Positions 11,701 through 26,700 of a DNA stretch of 64,000 bases are shown here, in pieces. Numbering within the stretch: position 1 is the first letter of the stretch; each line of letters starts with the position of its first letter. This stretch comes from Xanthostigma xanthostigma (lineage: Eukaryota; Arthropoda; Insecta; Raphidioptera; Raphidiidae). The translations under genes and the position numbers were made by a program. The notes under the pieces were generated by a model, which searched no databases, was not told where the DNA came from, and saw nothing but the letters and a program-made list of their open reading frames with translations. The stretch covers positions 32,954,001-33,018,000 of the forward strand of contig OY754466.1 in assembly GCA_963575645.1 (NCBI GenBank), given 5' to 3'.

Positions 11701-14700
11701 GCAGTTTTTACATGCTTTATGACAATTAGGGGCAAATAAGTCTTTATAGGCAAAATTGCTTTATTTCATGAAGGTAAGTCTATTTCCACTATAACATTCA
11801 GGTTTGGATCATTCTCTCATAAGAAAATGCAAACTGCATATTAACAATTATTTTAATGCAGACAAGCAGTTTTTACATGCTTCACGACAATTGCGTGCAA
11901 ATGAGTCCTTATAGGCAAAATTGCTTTATTTCTTAAGGGTAAGTCTATTTACACTATAACATTCAGGTTTGGATCATTCTCTCATAGGAAAATGCAAACT
12001 GCATATTAACCATTATTTTAACGCATACAAGCAGTTTTTACATGCTTTATGACAATTAGGGGCAAATGGGTCCTTATAGGCAAAATTGCTTTTTTTCATG
12101 AAGGTTAGTCTATTTACACTATAACATTCAGGTTTGGATCATTCTCTCATAAGAAAATGCAAACTGCATATTAACCATTATTTTAACGCAGCCAAGCAGT
12201 TTTTACATGCTTCACGACAATTGCGTGCAAATGAGTCCTTATAGGCAAAATTGCTTTTTTTTATAAAGGTAAGTCTATTTTCACTATAACATTCAGGTTT
12301 GGATCATTCTCTCATAAGAAAATGCAAACTGCATATTAACCATTATTTTAACGCATACAAGCAGTTTTTACATGCTTTATGACAATTAGGGGCAAATGAT
12401 TCCTTATAGGCAAAATTGCTTTATTTCATAAAGGGTAAGTCTATTTACACTATAACATTTAGGTTTGGATCATTCTCTCATAAGAAAATGCAAACTGCAT
12501 TTTAACCATTATTTTAACGCATACAAGCAGTTTTTACAAGTTTATGACAATTAGGTGCAAATGAGTCCTTATAAGAAAAATTGCTTAATTTCATGAGGGT
12601 TAGTCTATTTACACTATAACAATTACGTTTGGATCATTCTAAAATAAGAAAATGCAAAATGCATATTTACTATCATTTTAACGCTTACAAGCAGTTTTTA
12701 CATGCTTTATGACAATTAGGTGCAAATAAGTCCTTATAGGCAAAATTGCTTTATTTCTTGAGGGTAAGTCTATTTACACTATAACATTCAGGTTTGGATA
12801 ATTCTCTCATAAGAAAATGCAAACTGCATATTAACCATTATTTAAACGCAGACAAGCAGTTTTTACATGCTTTACGACAATTAGGTGCAAATGAGTCCTT
12901 ATAGGCAAAATTGCTTTATTTCATGAAGGTAAGTCTATTTACACTATAACATTTAGGTTTGGATCATTCTCTCATAAGAAAATGCAAACTGCATTTTAAC
13001 CATTATTTTAACGCATACAAGCAGTTTTTACAAGTTTATGACAATTAGGTGCAAATGAGTCCTTATAAGAAAAATTGCTTAATTTCATGAGGGTTAGTCT
13101 ATTTACACTATAACAATTACGTTTGGATCATTCTAAAATAAGAAAATGCAAACTGCATATTTACTATCATTTTAACGCTTACAAGCAGTTTTTACATGCT
13201 TTATGACAATTAGGTGCAAATAAGTCCTTATAGACAAAATTGCTTTATTTCTTGAGGGTAAGTCTATTTACACTATAACATTCAGGTTTGGATCATTCTC
13301 TCATAAGAAAATGCAAACTGCATATTAACCATTATTTTAACGCATACAAGCAGTTTTTACAAGTTTATGACAATTAGGTGCAAATGAGTCCTTATAAGCA
13401 AAATTGCTTAATTTCATGAGGGTTAGTCTATTTACACTATAACAATTACGTTTGGATCATTCTCTCATAAGAAAATGCAAACTGCATATTTACTATCATT
13501 TTAACGCTTACAAGCAGTTTTTACATGCTTTATGACAATTAGGTGCAAATGAGTCCTTATAGGCAAAATTGCTTTATTTCATGAGGGTAAGTCTATTTAC
13601 ACTATAACATTCAGGTTTGGATCATTCTCTCATAAGAAAATGCAAACTGCATATTAACCATTATTTTAACGCATACAAGCAGTTTTTACATGCTTTATGA
13701 CAATTAGGGGCAAATAAGTCCTTATAGGCAAAATTGCTATATTTCATGAAGGTAAGTCTATTTCCACTATAACATTCAGGTTTGGATCATTCTCTCATAA
13801 GAAAATGCAAACTGTATATTAACAATTATTTTAACGCAGACAAGCAGTTTTTACATGCTTTACGACAATTAGGTGTAAATGAGTCCTTATAGGCAAAATT
13901 GCTTTATTTCATGAGGGTTAGTCTATTTACACTATAACAATTACGTTTGGATCATTCTCTCATAAGAAAATGCAAACTGCATATTTACTATCATTTTAAC
14001 GCTTACAAGCAGTTTTTACATGCTTTATGACAATTAGGTGCAAATAAGTCCTTATAGGCAAAATTGCTTTATTTCTTGAGGGTAAGTCTATTTACACTAT
14101 AACATTCAGGTTTGGTTCATTCTCTCATAAGAAAATGCAAACTGCATATCAACCATTATTTTAACGCATACAAGCAGTTTTTACATGCTTTATGACAATT
14201 AGGGGCAAATGGGTCCTTATAGGCAAAATTGCTTTATTTCATGAAGGTTAGTCTATTTACACTATAACATTCAGGTTTGGATCATTCTCTCATAAGAAAA
14301 TGCAAACTGCATATTAACCATTATTTTAACGCATACAAGCAGTTTTTACATGCTTTATGACAATTAGGGGCAAATGAGTCCTTATAGGCTAAACTGCTTT
14401 ATTTCATGAAGGTTAGTCTATTTACACTATAACATTTAGGTTTGGATCATTCTCTCATAAGAAAATGCAAACTGCATATTAACAATTATTTTAACGCAGA
14501 CAAGCAGTTTTTACATGCTTCACGACAATTGCGTGCAAATGAGTCCTTATAGGCAAAATTGCTTTATTTTACAAAGGTAAGACTATTTACACTATAACAT
14601 TCAGGTTTGGACCATTCTCTCATAAGAAAATGCAAACTGCATATTTACTATCATTTTAACGCATACAAGCAGTTTTTACATGCTTTATGACAATTAGGTG

Positions 14701-16661
14701 CAAATGAGTCCTTATAGGCAAAATTGCTTTATTTCATGAGGGTAAGTCTATTTACACTATAACATTCAGGTTTGGATCATTCTCTCATAAGAAAATGCAA
14801 ACTGCATATTAACCATTATTTTAACGCATACAAGCAGTTTTTACAAGTTTATGACAATTAGGTGCAAATGAGTCCTTATAAGCAAAATTGCTTAATTTCA
14901 TGAGGGTTAGTCTATTTACACTATAACAATTACGTTTGGATCATTCTCTCATAAGAAAATGCAAACTGCATATTTTCTATCATTTTAACGCTTACAAGCA
15001 GTTTTTACATGCTTTATGACAATTAGGTGCAAATTAGTCCTTATAGGCAAAATTGCTTTATTTCTTGAGGGTAAGTCTATTTACACTATAACATTCAGGT
15101 TTGGATCATTCTCTCATAAGAAAATGCAAACGGCATATTAAAAATTATTTCAACGCATACAAGCAGTTTTTACATGCTTTATGACAATTGGGGGCAAATA
15201 AGTCCTTATAGGCAAAATTGCTTTATTTCATGAAGGTAAGTCTATTTACACTATAACATTCAGGTTTGGATCATTCTCTCATAAGAAAATGCAAACTGCA
15301 TTTTAACTATTAGTTTAACGCATACAAGCAGTTTTTACAAGCTTTATGACAATTAGGTGCAAATGAGTCCTTATAGGCAAAATTGCTTTATTTCATGAGG
15401 GTTAGTCTATTTACACTATAACATTTAGGTTTGGATCATTCTCTCATAAGAAAATGCAAACTGCATATTTACTATCATTTTAACGCATTTAAGCAGTTTT
15501 TACATGCTTTATGACAATTAGGTGCAAATGAGTCCTTATAGGCAAAATTGCTTTATTTCATGAGGGTAAGTCTATTTACACTATAACATTCAGGTTTGGA
15601 TTATTCTCTCATAAGAAAATGCAAACTGCATATTAACCATTATTTTAACGCATACAAGCAGTTTTTACAAGCTTTATGACAATTAGGTGCAAATGAGTCT
15701 ATATAGGCAAAATTGCCTTATTTCATGAGGGTTAGTCTATTTACACTATAACATTTAGGTTTGGATCATTCTTTCATAAGAAAATGCAAACTGCATATTT
15801 ACTATCATTTTAACGCATACAAGCAGTTTTTACATGCTTTATGACAATTAGGTGCAAATGAGTCCTTATAGGCAAAATTGCTTTATTTCATGAGGGTAAG
15901 TCTATTTACACTATAACATTCAGGTTTGGATCATTCTCTCATAAGAAAATGCAAACTGCATATTAACCATTATTTTAACGCATACAAGCAGTTTTTACAT
16001 GCTTTATGACAATTAGGGGCAAATGGGTCCTTATAGGCAAAATTGCTTTATTTCATGAAGGTTAGTCTATTTACACTATAACATTCAGGTTTGGATTATA
16101 CTCTCAAAAGAAAATGCAAACTGCATATTAACCATTATTTTAACGCAGACAAGCAGTTTTTACATGCTTCACGACAATTGCGTGCAAATGAGTCCTTATA
16201 GGCAAAATTGCTTTATTTTACAAAGGTAAGTCTATTTACACTATAACATTCAGGTTTGGATCATTCTCTCATAAGAAAATGCAAACTGCATATTAACCAT
16301 TATTTTAACGCATACAAGCAGTTTTTACATGCTTTATGACAATTAGGGGCAAATGAGTCCTTATAGGCAAAATTGCTTTATTTCATTAGGGTAAGTCTAT
16401 TTACACTATAACATTCAGGTTTGGATCTTTCTCTCATAAGAAAATGCAAACTGCATATTAGCCATTATTTAAACGCAGACAAGCAGTTTTTACATGCTTT
16501 ACGACAATTAGGTGCAAATGAGTCTTTATAGGCAAAATTGCTTTATTTCATGAGGGTAAGTCTATTTACACTATAACATTTAGGTTTGGATCATTCTTTC
16601 ATAAGAAAATGCAAACTGCATATTTACTATCATTTTAACGCATACAAGCAGTTTTTACATG
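8744..16661. repeat. HOR interval 2 (48 monomers, B type)
   Basis: This interval lies between S markers at 8744 and 16662 and is 7918 bp long (48 x 165 minus 2). B-type diagnostic alleles are one gcagccaag site (12191) followed by two ctaaaataag sites (12640 and 13134), ccttttttt-like boxes near 12.25 kb, aaatgattcc near 12.4 kb, gctatatttc near 13.74 kb, and cggcatatt near 15.13 kb. Interval 4 is the same unit 15011 bp downstream. Private alleles shared only with interval 4 include actgtatatt near 13.8 kb and aaattagtcc near 15.03 kb. Confidence 0.88.
12434..13291. repeat. Three-monomer tandem duplication (494 bp) in B-type units
   Basis: The stretch 12434-12797 recurs at 12928-13291. This gives B-type intervals two ctaaaataag sites (12640 and 13134) where A-type intervals have one. 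Two substitutions separate the copies: tgcaaaatgcat versus tgcaaactgcat, and tataggc versus tatagac. The duplicate is present in every B-type unit, including about 27.65/28.14, 35.57/36.06, 40.19/40.68 and 60.15/60.64 kb, so it predates their amplification. Confidence 0.82.
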
Positions 16662-19600
16662 CTTTATGACTATTAGGGGCAAACGAGTCCTTATAGGCAA
16701 AATTGCTTTATTTCATGAAGGTAAGTCTATTTACACTATAACATTCAGGTTTGGATCATTCTCTCGTAAGAAAATGCAAACTGCATATTAACCATTTTTT
16801 TAACGCTGACAAGCAGTTTTTACATGCTTTATGACAATTAGACGCAAATGAGTCTTTATAGGCAAAATTGCTTTATTTCATGAAGGTCAGTCTATTTAGA
16901 CTATAAGATTCAGGTTTTAATCATTCTCTCATAAGAAAATGTAAACTGCATATTAACCATTATTTTAACGCAGACAAGCAGTTTTTACATGCTTCACGAC
17001 AATTGCGTGCAAATGAGTCCTTATAGGCAAAATTGCGTTATTTTACAAAGGTAAGTCTATTTTCACTATAACATTCAGGTTTGGATCGTTCTCTCATAAG
17101 AAAATGCAAACTGCATATTAACTATTATTTTGACGCATACAAGCAGTTTTTACATGCTTTATGACAATTAGAGGCAAATGAGCCCTTATAGGCTAAACTG
17201 CTTTATTTCATGAAGGTTAGTCTATTTACACTATACCATTCAGGTTTGGATCATTCTCTCATAAGAAAATGCAAACTGCATATTAACCATTATTTTAACG
17301 CTGACAAGCAGTTTTTACAAGCTTTATGACAATTAGGTGCAAATGAGTCCTTATAGGCAAAATTGCTTTATTTCATGAGGGTTAGTCTATTTACACTATA
17401 ACATTTAGGTTTGGATCATTATCTCATAAGAAAATGCAAACTGCATATTTACTATCATTTTAAAGCATTTAAGCAGTTTTTACATGCTTTATGACAATTA
17501 GGTGCAAATGAGTCCTTATAGGCAAAATTGCTTTATTTCATGAAGGTAAGTCTATTTACACTATAACATTCAGGTTTGGATCATTCTCTCATAAGAAAAT
17601 GCAAACTGCATATTAACCATTATTTTAACGCATACAAGCAGTTTTTACATGCTTTATGACAATTGGGGGCAAATAAGTCCTTATAGGCAAAATTGCTTTA
17701 TTTCATGAAGGTAAGTCTATTTACACTATAACATTCAGGTTTGGATCATTCTCTCATAAGAAAATGCAAACTGCATATTAACTATTAGTTTAACGCATAC
17801 AAGCAGTTTTTACAAGCTTTATGACAATTAGGTGCAAATGAGTCCTTATAGGCAAAATTGCTTTATTTCATGAGGGTTAGTCTATTTACACTATAACATT
17901 TAGGTTTGGATCATTATCTCATAAGAAAATGCAAACTGCATTTTAACTATTAGTTTAACGCATACAAGCAGTTTTTACAAGCTTTATGACAATTAGGTGC
18001 AAATGAGTCCTTATAGGCAAAATTGCTTTATTTCATGAGGGTTAGTCTATTTACACTATAACATTCAGGTTTGGATCATTCTCTCATAAGAAAATGCAAA
18101 CTGCATATTAACCATTATTTTAACGCATACAAGCAGTTTTTACATGCTTTATGACAATTAGGGGCAAATAAGTCCTTATAGGCAAAATTGCTTTATTTCA
18201 TGAAGGTAAGTCTATTTCCACTATAACATTCAGGTTTGGATCATTCTCTCATAAGAAAATGCAAACTGCATATTAACCATTATTTTAACGCATACAAGCA
18301 GTTTTTACATGCTTTATGACAATTAGGGGCAAATAAGTCCTTATAGGCAAAATTGCTTTATTTCATGAAGGTAAGTCTATTTCCACTATAACATTCAGGT
18401 TTGGATCATTCTCTCATAAGAAAATGCAAACTGCATATTAACAATTATTTTAACGCAGACAAGCAGTTTTTACATGCTTCACGACAATTGCGTGCAAATG
18501 AGTCCTTATAGGCAAAATTGCTTTATTTCTTAAGGGTAAGTCTATTTACACTATAACATTCAGGTTTGGATCATTCTCTCATAAGAAAATGCAAACTGCA
18601 TATTAACCATTATTTTAACGCACACAAGCAGTTTTTACATGCTTTATGACAATTAGGGGCAAATGGGTCCTTATAGGCAAAATTGCTTTATTTCATGAAG
18701 GTTAGTCTATTTACACTATAACATTCAGGTTTGGATCATTCTCTCATAAGAAAATGCAAACTGCATATTAACCATTATTTTAACGCAGCCAAGCAGTTTT
18801 TACATGCTTCACGACAATTGCGTGCAAATGAGTCCTTATAGGCAAAATTGCTTTTTTTTACAAAGGTAAGTCTATTTTCACTATAACATTCAGGTTTGGA
18901 TCATTCTCTCATAAGAAAATGCAAACTGCATATTAACCATTATTTTAACGCATACAAGCAGTTTTTACATGCTTTATGACAATTAGGGGCAAATGAGTCC
19001 TTATAGGCAAAATTGCTTTATTTCATAAAGGGTAAGTCTATTTACACTATAACATTCAGGTTTGGATCTTTCTCTCATAAGAAAATGCAAACTGCATATT
19101 AACCATTATTTAAACGCAGACAAGCAGTTTTTACATGCTTTACGACAATTAGGTGCAAATGAGTCCTTATAGGCAAAATTGCTTTATTTCATGAAGGTTA
19201 GTCTATTTACACTATAACATTTAGGTTTGGATCATTCTCTCATAAGAAAATGCAAACTGCATTTTAACCATTATTTTAACGCATACAAGCAGTTTTTACA
19301 AGTTTATGACAATTAGGTGCAAATGAGTCCTTATAAGAAAAATTGCTTAATTTCATGAGGGTTAGTCTATTTACACTATAACAATTACGTTTGGATCATT
19401 CTAAAATAAGAAAATGCAAACTGCATATTTACTATCATTTTAACGCTTACAAGCAGTTTTTACATGCTTTATGACAATTAGGTGCAAATAAGTCCTTATA
19501 GGCAAAATTGCTTTATTTCTTGAGGGTAAGTCTATTTACACTATAACATTCAGGTTTGGATCATTCTCTCATAAGAAAATGCAAACTGCATATTAACCAT

Positions 19601-22600
19601 TATTTTAACGCATACAAGCAGTTTTTACAAGTTTATGACAATTAGGTGCAAATGAGTCCTTATAAGCAAAATTGCTTAATTTCATGAGGGTTAGTCTATT
19701 TACACTATAACAATTACGTTTGGATCATTCTCTCATAAGAAAATGCAAACTGCATATTTACTATCATTTTAACGCTTACAAGCAGTTTTTGCATGCTTTA
19801 TGACAATTAGGTGCAAATGAGTCCTTATAGGCAAAATTGCTTTATTTCTTGAGGGTAAGTCTATTTACACTATAACATTCAGGTTTGGTTCATTCTCTCA
19901 TAAGAAAATGCAAACTGCATATTAACCATTATTTTAACGCATACAAGCAGTTTTTACATGCTTTATGACAATTAGGGGCAAATGGGTCCTTATAGGCAAA
20001 ATTGCTTTATTTCATGAAGGTTAGTCTATTTACACTATAACATTCAGGTTTGGATCATTCTCTCATAAGAAAATGCAAACTGCATATTAACCATTATTTT
20101 AACGCAGCCAAGCAGTTTTTACATGCTTCACGACAATTGCGTGCAAATGAGTCCTTATAGGCAAAATTGCTTTTTTTTACAAAGGTAAGTCTATTTTCAC
20201 TATAACATTCAGGTTTGGATCATTCTCTCATAAGAAAATGCAAACTGCATATTAACCATTATTTTAACGCATACAAGCAGTTTTTACATGCTTTATGACA
20301 ATTAGGGGCAAATGAGTCCTTATAGGCAAAATTGCTTTATTTCATAAAGGGTAAGTCTATTTACACTATAACATTCAGGTTTGGATCTTTCTCTCATAAG
20401 AAAATGCAAACTGCATATTAACCATTATTTAAACGCAGACAAGCAGTTTTTACTTGCTTTACGACAATTAGGTGCAAATGAGTCTTTATAGGCAAAATTG
20501 CTTTATTTCATGAAGGTAAGTCTATTTACACTATAACATTTAGGTTTGGATCATTCTCTCATAAGAAAATGCAAACTGCATATTAACCATTATTTTAACG
20601 CATACAAGCAGTTTTTACAAGTTTATGACAATTAGGTGCAAATGAGTCCTTATAAGCAAAATTGCTTAATTTCATGAGGGTTAGTCTATTTACACTATAA
20701 CAATTACGTTTGGATCATTCTCTCATAAGAAAATGCAAACTGCATATTTACTATCATTTTAACGCTTACAAGCAGTTTTTACATGCTTTATGACAATTAG
20801 GTGCAAATAAGTCCTTATAGGCAAAATTGCTTTATTTCTTGAGGGTAAGTCTATTTACACTATAACATTCAGGTTTGGATCATTCTCTCATAAGAAAATG
20901 CAAACTGCATATTAAAAATTATTTCAACGCATACAAGCAGTTTTTACATGCTTTATGACAATTGGGGGCAAATAAGTCCTTATAGGCAAAATTGCTTTAT
21001 TTCATGAAGGTAAGTCTATTTACACTATAACATTCAGGTTTGGATCATTCTCTCATAAGAAAATGCAAACTGCATTTTAACTATTAGTTTAACGCATACA
21101 AGCAGTTTTTACAAGCTTTATGACAATTAGGTGCAAATGAGTCCTTATAGGCAAAATTGCTTTATTTCATGAGGGTTAGTCTATTTACACTATAACATTT
21201 AGGTTTGGATCATTCTCTCATAAGAAAATGCAAACTGCATATTTACTATCATTTTAACGCATTTAAGCAGTTTTTACATGCTTTATGACAATTAGGTGCA
21301 AATGAGTCCTTATAGGCAAAATTGCTTTATTTCATGAGGGTAAGTCTATTTACACTATAACATTCAGGTTTGGATTATTCTCTCATAAGAAAATGCAAAC
21401 TGCATATTAACCATTATTTTAACGCATACAAGCAGTTTTTACATGCTTTATGACAATTAGGGGCAAATGAGTCCTTATAGGCTAAACTGCTTTATTTCAT
21501 GAAGGTTAGTCTATTTACACTATAACATTTAGGTTTGGATCATTCTCTCATAAGAAAATGCAAACTGCATATTAACAATTATTTTAACGCAGACAAGCAG
21601 TTTTTACATGCTTCACGACAATTGCGTGCAAATGAGTCCTTATAGGCAAAATTGCTTTATTTTACAAAGGTAAGACTATTTACACTATAACATTCAGGTT
21701 TGGACCATTCTCTCATAAGAAAATGCAAACTGCATATTTACTATCATTTTAACGCATACAAGCAGTTTTTACATGCTTTATGACAATTAGGTGCAAATGA
21801 GTCCTTATAGGCAAAATTGCTTTATTTCATGAGGGTAAGTCTATTTACACTATAACATTCAGGTTTGGATCATTCTCTCATAAGAAAATGCAAACTGCAT
21901 ATTAACCATTATTTTAACGCATACAAGCAGTTTTTACAAGTTTATGACAATTAGGTGCAAATGAGTCCTTATAAGCAAAATTGCTTAATTTCATGAGGGT
22001 TAGTCTATTTACACTATAACAATTACGTTTGGATCATTCTCTCATAAGAAAATGCAAACTGCATATTTACTATCATTTTAACGCTTACAAGCAGTTTTTA
22101 CATGCTTTATGACAATTAGGTGCAAATAAGTCCTTATAGGCAAAATTGCTTTATTTCTTGAGGGTAAGTCTATTTACACTATAACATTCAGGTTTGGATC
22201 ATTCTCTCATAAGAAAATGCAAACTGCATATTAAAAATTATTTCAACGCATACAAGCAGTTTTTACATGCTTTATGACAATTGGGGGCAAATAAGTCCTT
22301 ATAGGCAAAATTGCTTTATTTCATGAAGGTAAGTCTATTTACACTATAACATTCAGGTTTGGATCATTCTCTCATAAGAAAATGCAAACTGCATTTTAAC
22401 TATTAGTTTAACGCATACAAGCAGTTTTTACAAGCTTTATGACAATTAGGTGCAAATGAGTCCTTATAGGCAAAATTGCTTTATTTCATGAGGGTTAGTC
22501 TATTTACACTATAACATTTAGGTTTGGATCATTCTCTCATAAGAAAATGCAAACTGCATATTTACTATCATTTTAACGCATTTAAGCAGTTTTTACATGC

Positions 22601-23754
22601 TTTATGACAATTAGGTGCAAATGAGTCCTTATAGGCAAAATTGCTTTATTTCATGAGGGTAAGTCTATTTACACTATAACATTCAGGTTTGGATTATTCT
22701 CTCATAAGAAAATGCAAACTGCATATTAACCATTATTTTAACGCATACAAGCAGTTTTTACAAGCTTTATGACAATTAGGTGCAAATGAGTCTATATAGG
22801 CAAAATTGCCTTATTTCATGAGGGTTAGTCTATTTACACTATAACATTTAGGTTTGGATCATTCTTTCATAAGAAAATGCAAACTGCATATTTACTATCA
22901 TTTTAACGCATACAAGCAGTTTTTACATGCTTTATGACAATTAGGTGCAAATGAGTCCTTATAGGCAAAATTGCTTTATTTCATGAGGGTAAGTCTATTT
23001 ACACTATAACATTCAGGTTTGGATCATTCTCTCATAAGAAAATGCAAACTGCATATTAACCATTATTTTAACGCATACAAGCAGTTTTTACATGCTTTAT
23101 GACAATTAGGGGCAAATGGGTCCTTATAGGCAAAATTGCTTTATTTCATGAAGGTTAGTCTATTTACACTATAACATTCAGGTTTGGATTATACTCTCAA
23201 AAGAAAATGCAAACTGCATATTAACCATTATTTTAACGCAGACAAGCAGTTTTTACATGCTTCACGACAATTGCGTGCAAATGAGTCCTTATAGGCAAAA
23301 TTGCTTTATTTTACAAAGGTAAGTCTATTTACACTATAACATTCAGGTTTGGATCATTCTCTCATAAGAAAATGCAAACTGCATATTAACCATTATTTTA
23401 ACGCATACAAGCAGTTTTTACATGCTTTATGACAATTAGGGGCAAATGAGTCCTTATAGGCAAAATTGCTTTATTTCATTAGGGTAAGTCTATTTACACT
23501 ATAACATTCAGGTTTGGATCTTTCTCTCATAAGAAAATGCAAACTGCATATTAGCCATTATTTAAACGCAGACAAGCAGTTTTTACATGCTTTACGACAA
23601 TTAGGTGCAAATGAGTCTTTATAGGCAAAATTGCTTTATTTCATGAGGGTAAGTCTATTTACACTATAACATTTAGGTTTGGATCATTCTTTCATAAGAA
23701 AATGCAAACTGCATATTTACTATCATTTTAACGCATACAAGCAGTTTTTACATG
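16662..23754. repeat. HOR interval 3 (43 monomers, truncated A type)
   Basis: This interval is 7093 bp (43 x 165 minus 2). It begins like a B-type unit up to about 17.94 kb, passes through a junction zone, and from 18219 follows interval 1 (A type) at an offset of 15011 bp. Compared with interval 1 it lacks about ten monomers of the early part. Gcagccaag occurs at 18788 and 20107 and ctaaaataag at about 19401, reproducing the A-type spacing exactly. Confidence 0.85.
17935..18476. repeat. Recombination junction with duplicated half-monomers
   Basis: At about 17.94 kb the sequence leaves the B-type order. After tcattatctcataag the partner copies read catattttctatc, while here the sequence reads cattttaactattag, as at 15.30 kb. 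At about 18.06 kb it switches again to cattcaggtttgg. Two adjacent monomers, 18147-18311 and 18312-18476, are nearly the same (ggggcaaataag, gaaggtaag, tatttccac) until their ends, where aaccattattttaacgcat becomes aacaattattttaacgcag. This zone links a B-type start to an A-type remainder. Confidence 0.78.
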
Positions 23755-26700
23755 CTTTATGACTATTAGGGGCAAACGAGTCCTTATAGGCAAAATTGCT
23801 TTATTTCATGAAGGTAAGTCTATTTACACTATAACATTCAGGTTTGGATCATTCTCTCGTAAGAAAATGCAAACTGCATATTAACCATTTTTTTAACGCT
23901 GACAAGCAGTTTTTACATGCTTTATGACAATTAGACGCAAATGAGTCTTTATAGGCAAAATTGCTTTATTTCATGAAGGTCAGTCTATTTAGACTATAAG
24001 ATTCAGGTTTTAATCATTCTCTCATAAGAAAATGTAAACTGCATATTAACCATTATTTTAACGCAGACAAGCAGTTTTTACATGCTTCACGACAATTGCG
24101 TGCAAATGAGTCCTTATAGGCAAAATTGCGTTATTTTACAAAGGTAAGTCTATTTTCACTATAACATTCAGGTTTGGATCGTTCTCTCATAAGAAAATGC
24201 AAACTGCATATTAACTATTATTTTGACGCATACAAGCAGTTTTTACATGCTTTATGACAATTAGAGGCAAATGAGCCCTTATAGGCTAAACTGCTTTATT
24301 TCATGAAGGTTAGTCTATTTACACTATACCATTCAGGTTTGGATCATTCTCTCATAAGAAAATGCAAACTGCATATTAACCATTATTTTAACGCTGACAA
24401 GCAGTTTTTACAAGCTTTATGACAATTAGGTGCAAATGAGTCCTTATAGGCAAAATTGCTTTATTTCATGAGGGTTAGTCTATTTACACTATAACATTTA
24501 GGTTTGGATCATTATCTCATAAGAAAATGCAAACTGCATATTTACTATCATTTTAAAGCATTTAAGCAGTTTTTACATGCTTTATGACAATTAGGTGCAA
24601 ATGAGTCCTTATAGGCAAAATTGCTTTATTTCATGAAGGTAAGTCTATTTACACTATAACATTCAGGTTTGGATCATTCTCTCATAAGAAAATGCAAACT
24701 GCATATTAACCATTATTTTAACGCATACAAGCAGTTTTTACATGCTTTATGACAATTGGGGGCAAATAAGTCCTTATAGGCAAAATTGCTTTATTTCATG
24801 AAGGTAAGTCTATTTACACTATAACATTCAGGTTTGGATCATTCTCTCATAAGAAAATGCAAACTGCATATTAACTATTAGTTTAACGCATACAAGCAGT
24901 TTTTACAAGCTTTATGACAATTAGGTGCAAATGAGTCCTTATAGGCAAAATTGCTTTATTTCATGAGGGTTAGTCTATTTACACTATAACATTTAGGTTT
25001 GGATCATTATCTCATAAGAAAATGCAAACTGCATATTTTCTATCATTTTAAAGCATTTAAGCAGTTTTTACATGCTTTATGACAATTAGGTGCAAATGAG
25101 TCCTTATAGGCAAAATTGCTTTATTTCATGAGGGTAAGTCTATTTACACTATAACATTCAGGTTTGGATTTTTCTCTCATAAGAAAATGCAAACTGCATA
25201 TTAACCATTATTTTAACGCATACAAGCAGTTTTTACATGCTTTATGACAATTAGGGGCAAATGAGCCCTTATAGGCTAAACTGCTTTATTTCATGAAGGT
25301 TAGTCTATTTACACTATAACATTCAGGTTTGGATCATTCTCTCATAAGAAAATGCAAACTGCATATTAACCATTATTTTAACGCAGACAAGCAGTTTTTA
25401 CATGCTTCACGACAATTGCGTGCAAATGAGTCCTTATAGGCAAAATTGCTTTATTTTACAAAGGTAAGACTATTTACACTATAACATTCAGGTTTGGATC
25501 ATTCTCTCATAAGAAAATGCAAACTGCATATTAACCATTATTTTAACGCATACAAGCAGTTTTTACATGCTTTATGACAATTAGGGGCAAATGAGTCCTT
25601 ATAGGCAAAATTGCTTTATTTTACAAAGGTATGTCTATTTACACTATAACATTCAGGTTTGGATCATTCTCTCATAAGAAAATGCAAACTGCATATTAAC
25701 CATTATTTTAACGCATACAAGCAGTTTTTACATGCTTTATGACAATTAGGGGCAAATGAGTCCTTATAGGCAAAATTGCTTTGTTTCATGTAGGGTAAGT
25801 CTATTTACACTATAACATTCAGAGTTGGATCTTTCTCTCATAAGAAAATGCAAACTGCATATTAACCATTATTTAAACGCAGACAAGCAGTTTTTACATG
25901 CTTTACGACAATTAGGTGCAAATGAGTCTTTATAGGCAAAATTGCTTTATTTCATGAGGGTAAGTCTATTTACACTATAACATTCAGGTTTGGATCATTC
26001 TCTCATAAGAAAATGCAAACTGCGTATTAACCATTATTTTAACGCATACAAGCAGTTTTTACAAGCTTTATGACAATTAGGTGCAAATGAGTCCTTATAG
26101 GCAAAATTGCTTTATTTTATGAGGGTTAGTCTATTTACACTATAACATTTAGGTTTTGATCATTCTTTCATAAGAAAATGCAAACTGCATATTTACTATC
26201 ATTTTAACGCATACAAGCAGTTTTTACATGCTTTATGGCAATTAGGTGCAAATGAGTCCTTATAGGCAAAATTGCTTTATTTCATGAAGGTTAGTCTATT
26301 AACACTTTAACATTCAGGTTTGGATTATTCTCTCATAAGAAAATGCAAACTGCATATTAACCATTATTTTAACGCAGACAAGCAGTTTTTACATGCTTTA
26401 CGACAATTAGGTGCAAATGAGTCCTTATAGGCGAAATTGCTTTATTTCACAAAGGTAAGTTTACTTACACTATAACATTCAGGTTTGGATCATTCTCTCA
26501 TAAGAAAATGCAAACTGCATATTAACCATTATTTTAACCCTGACAAGCACTTTTTACATGCTTTACGACAATTAGGTGCAAATGAGTCCTTATAGGCAAA
26601 ATTGCTTTTATTCATGAGGGTAAGTCTATTTACACTATAACATTCAGGTTTGGATCATTCTCTCATAAGAAAATGCAAACTGCATATTAACCATTATTTT

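Larger units (their letters stand above)
3208..17171. repeat. 13.96-kb duplicated block, left copy
   Basis: This block matches 18219-32182 at a constant offset of 15011 bp (91 monomers minus 4 bases). I checked some forty rare alleles along it, such as acacaagcag (3611), ggaccattc (about 6.69 kb), tctcgtaag (about 8.85 kb), gcgtatt (about 11.01 kb), aaattagtcc (about 15.03 kb) and cggcatatt (about 15.13 kb). All have their partner at the expected place. The single mismatch noticed is T at 11743 against C at 26754. The left edge is set by A at 3207 versus C at 18218, the right edge by A at 17172 versus G at 32183. Confidence 0.9.
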
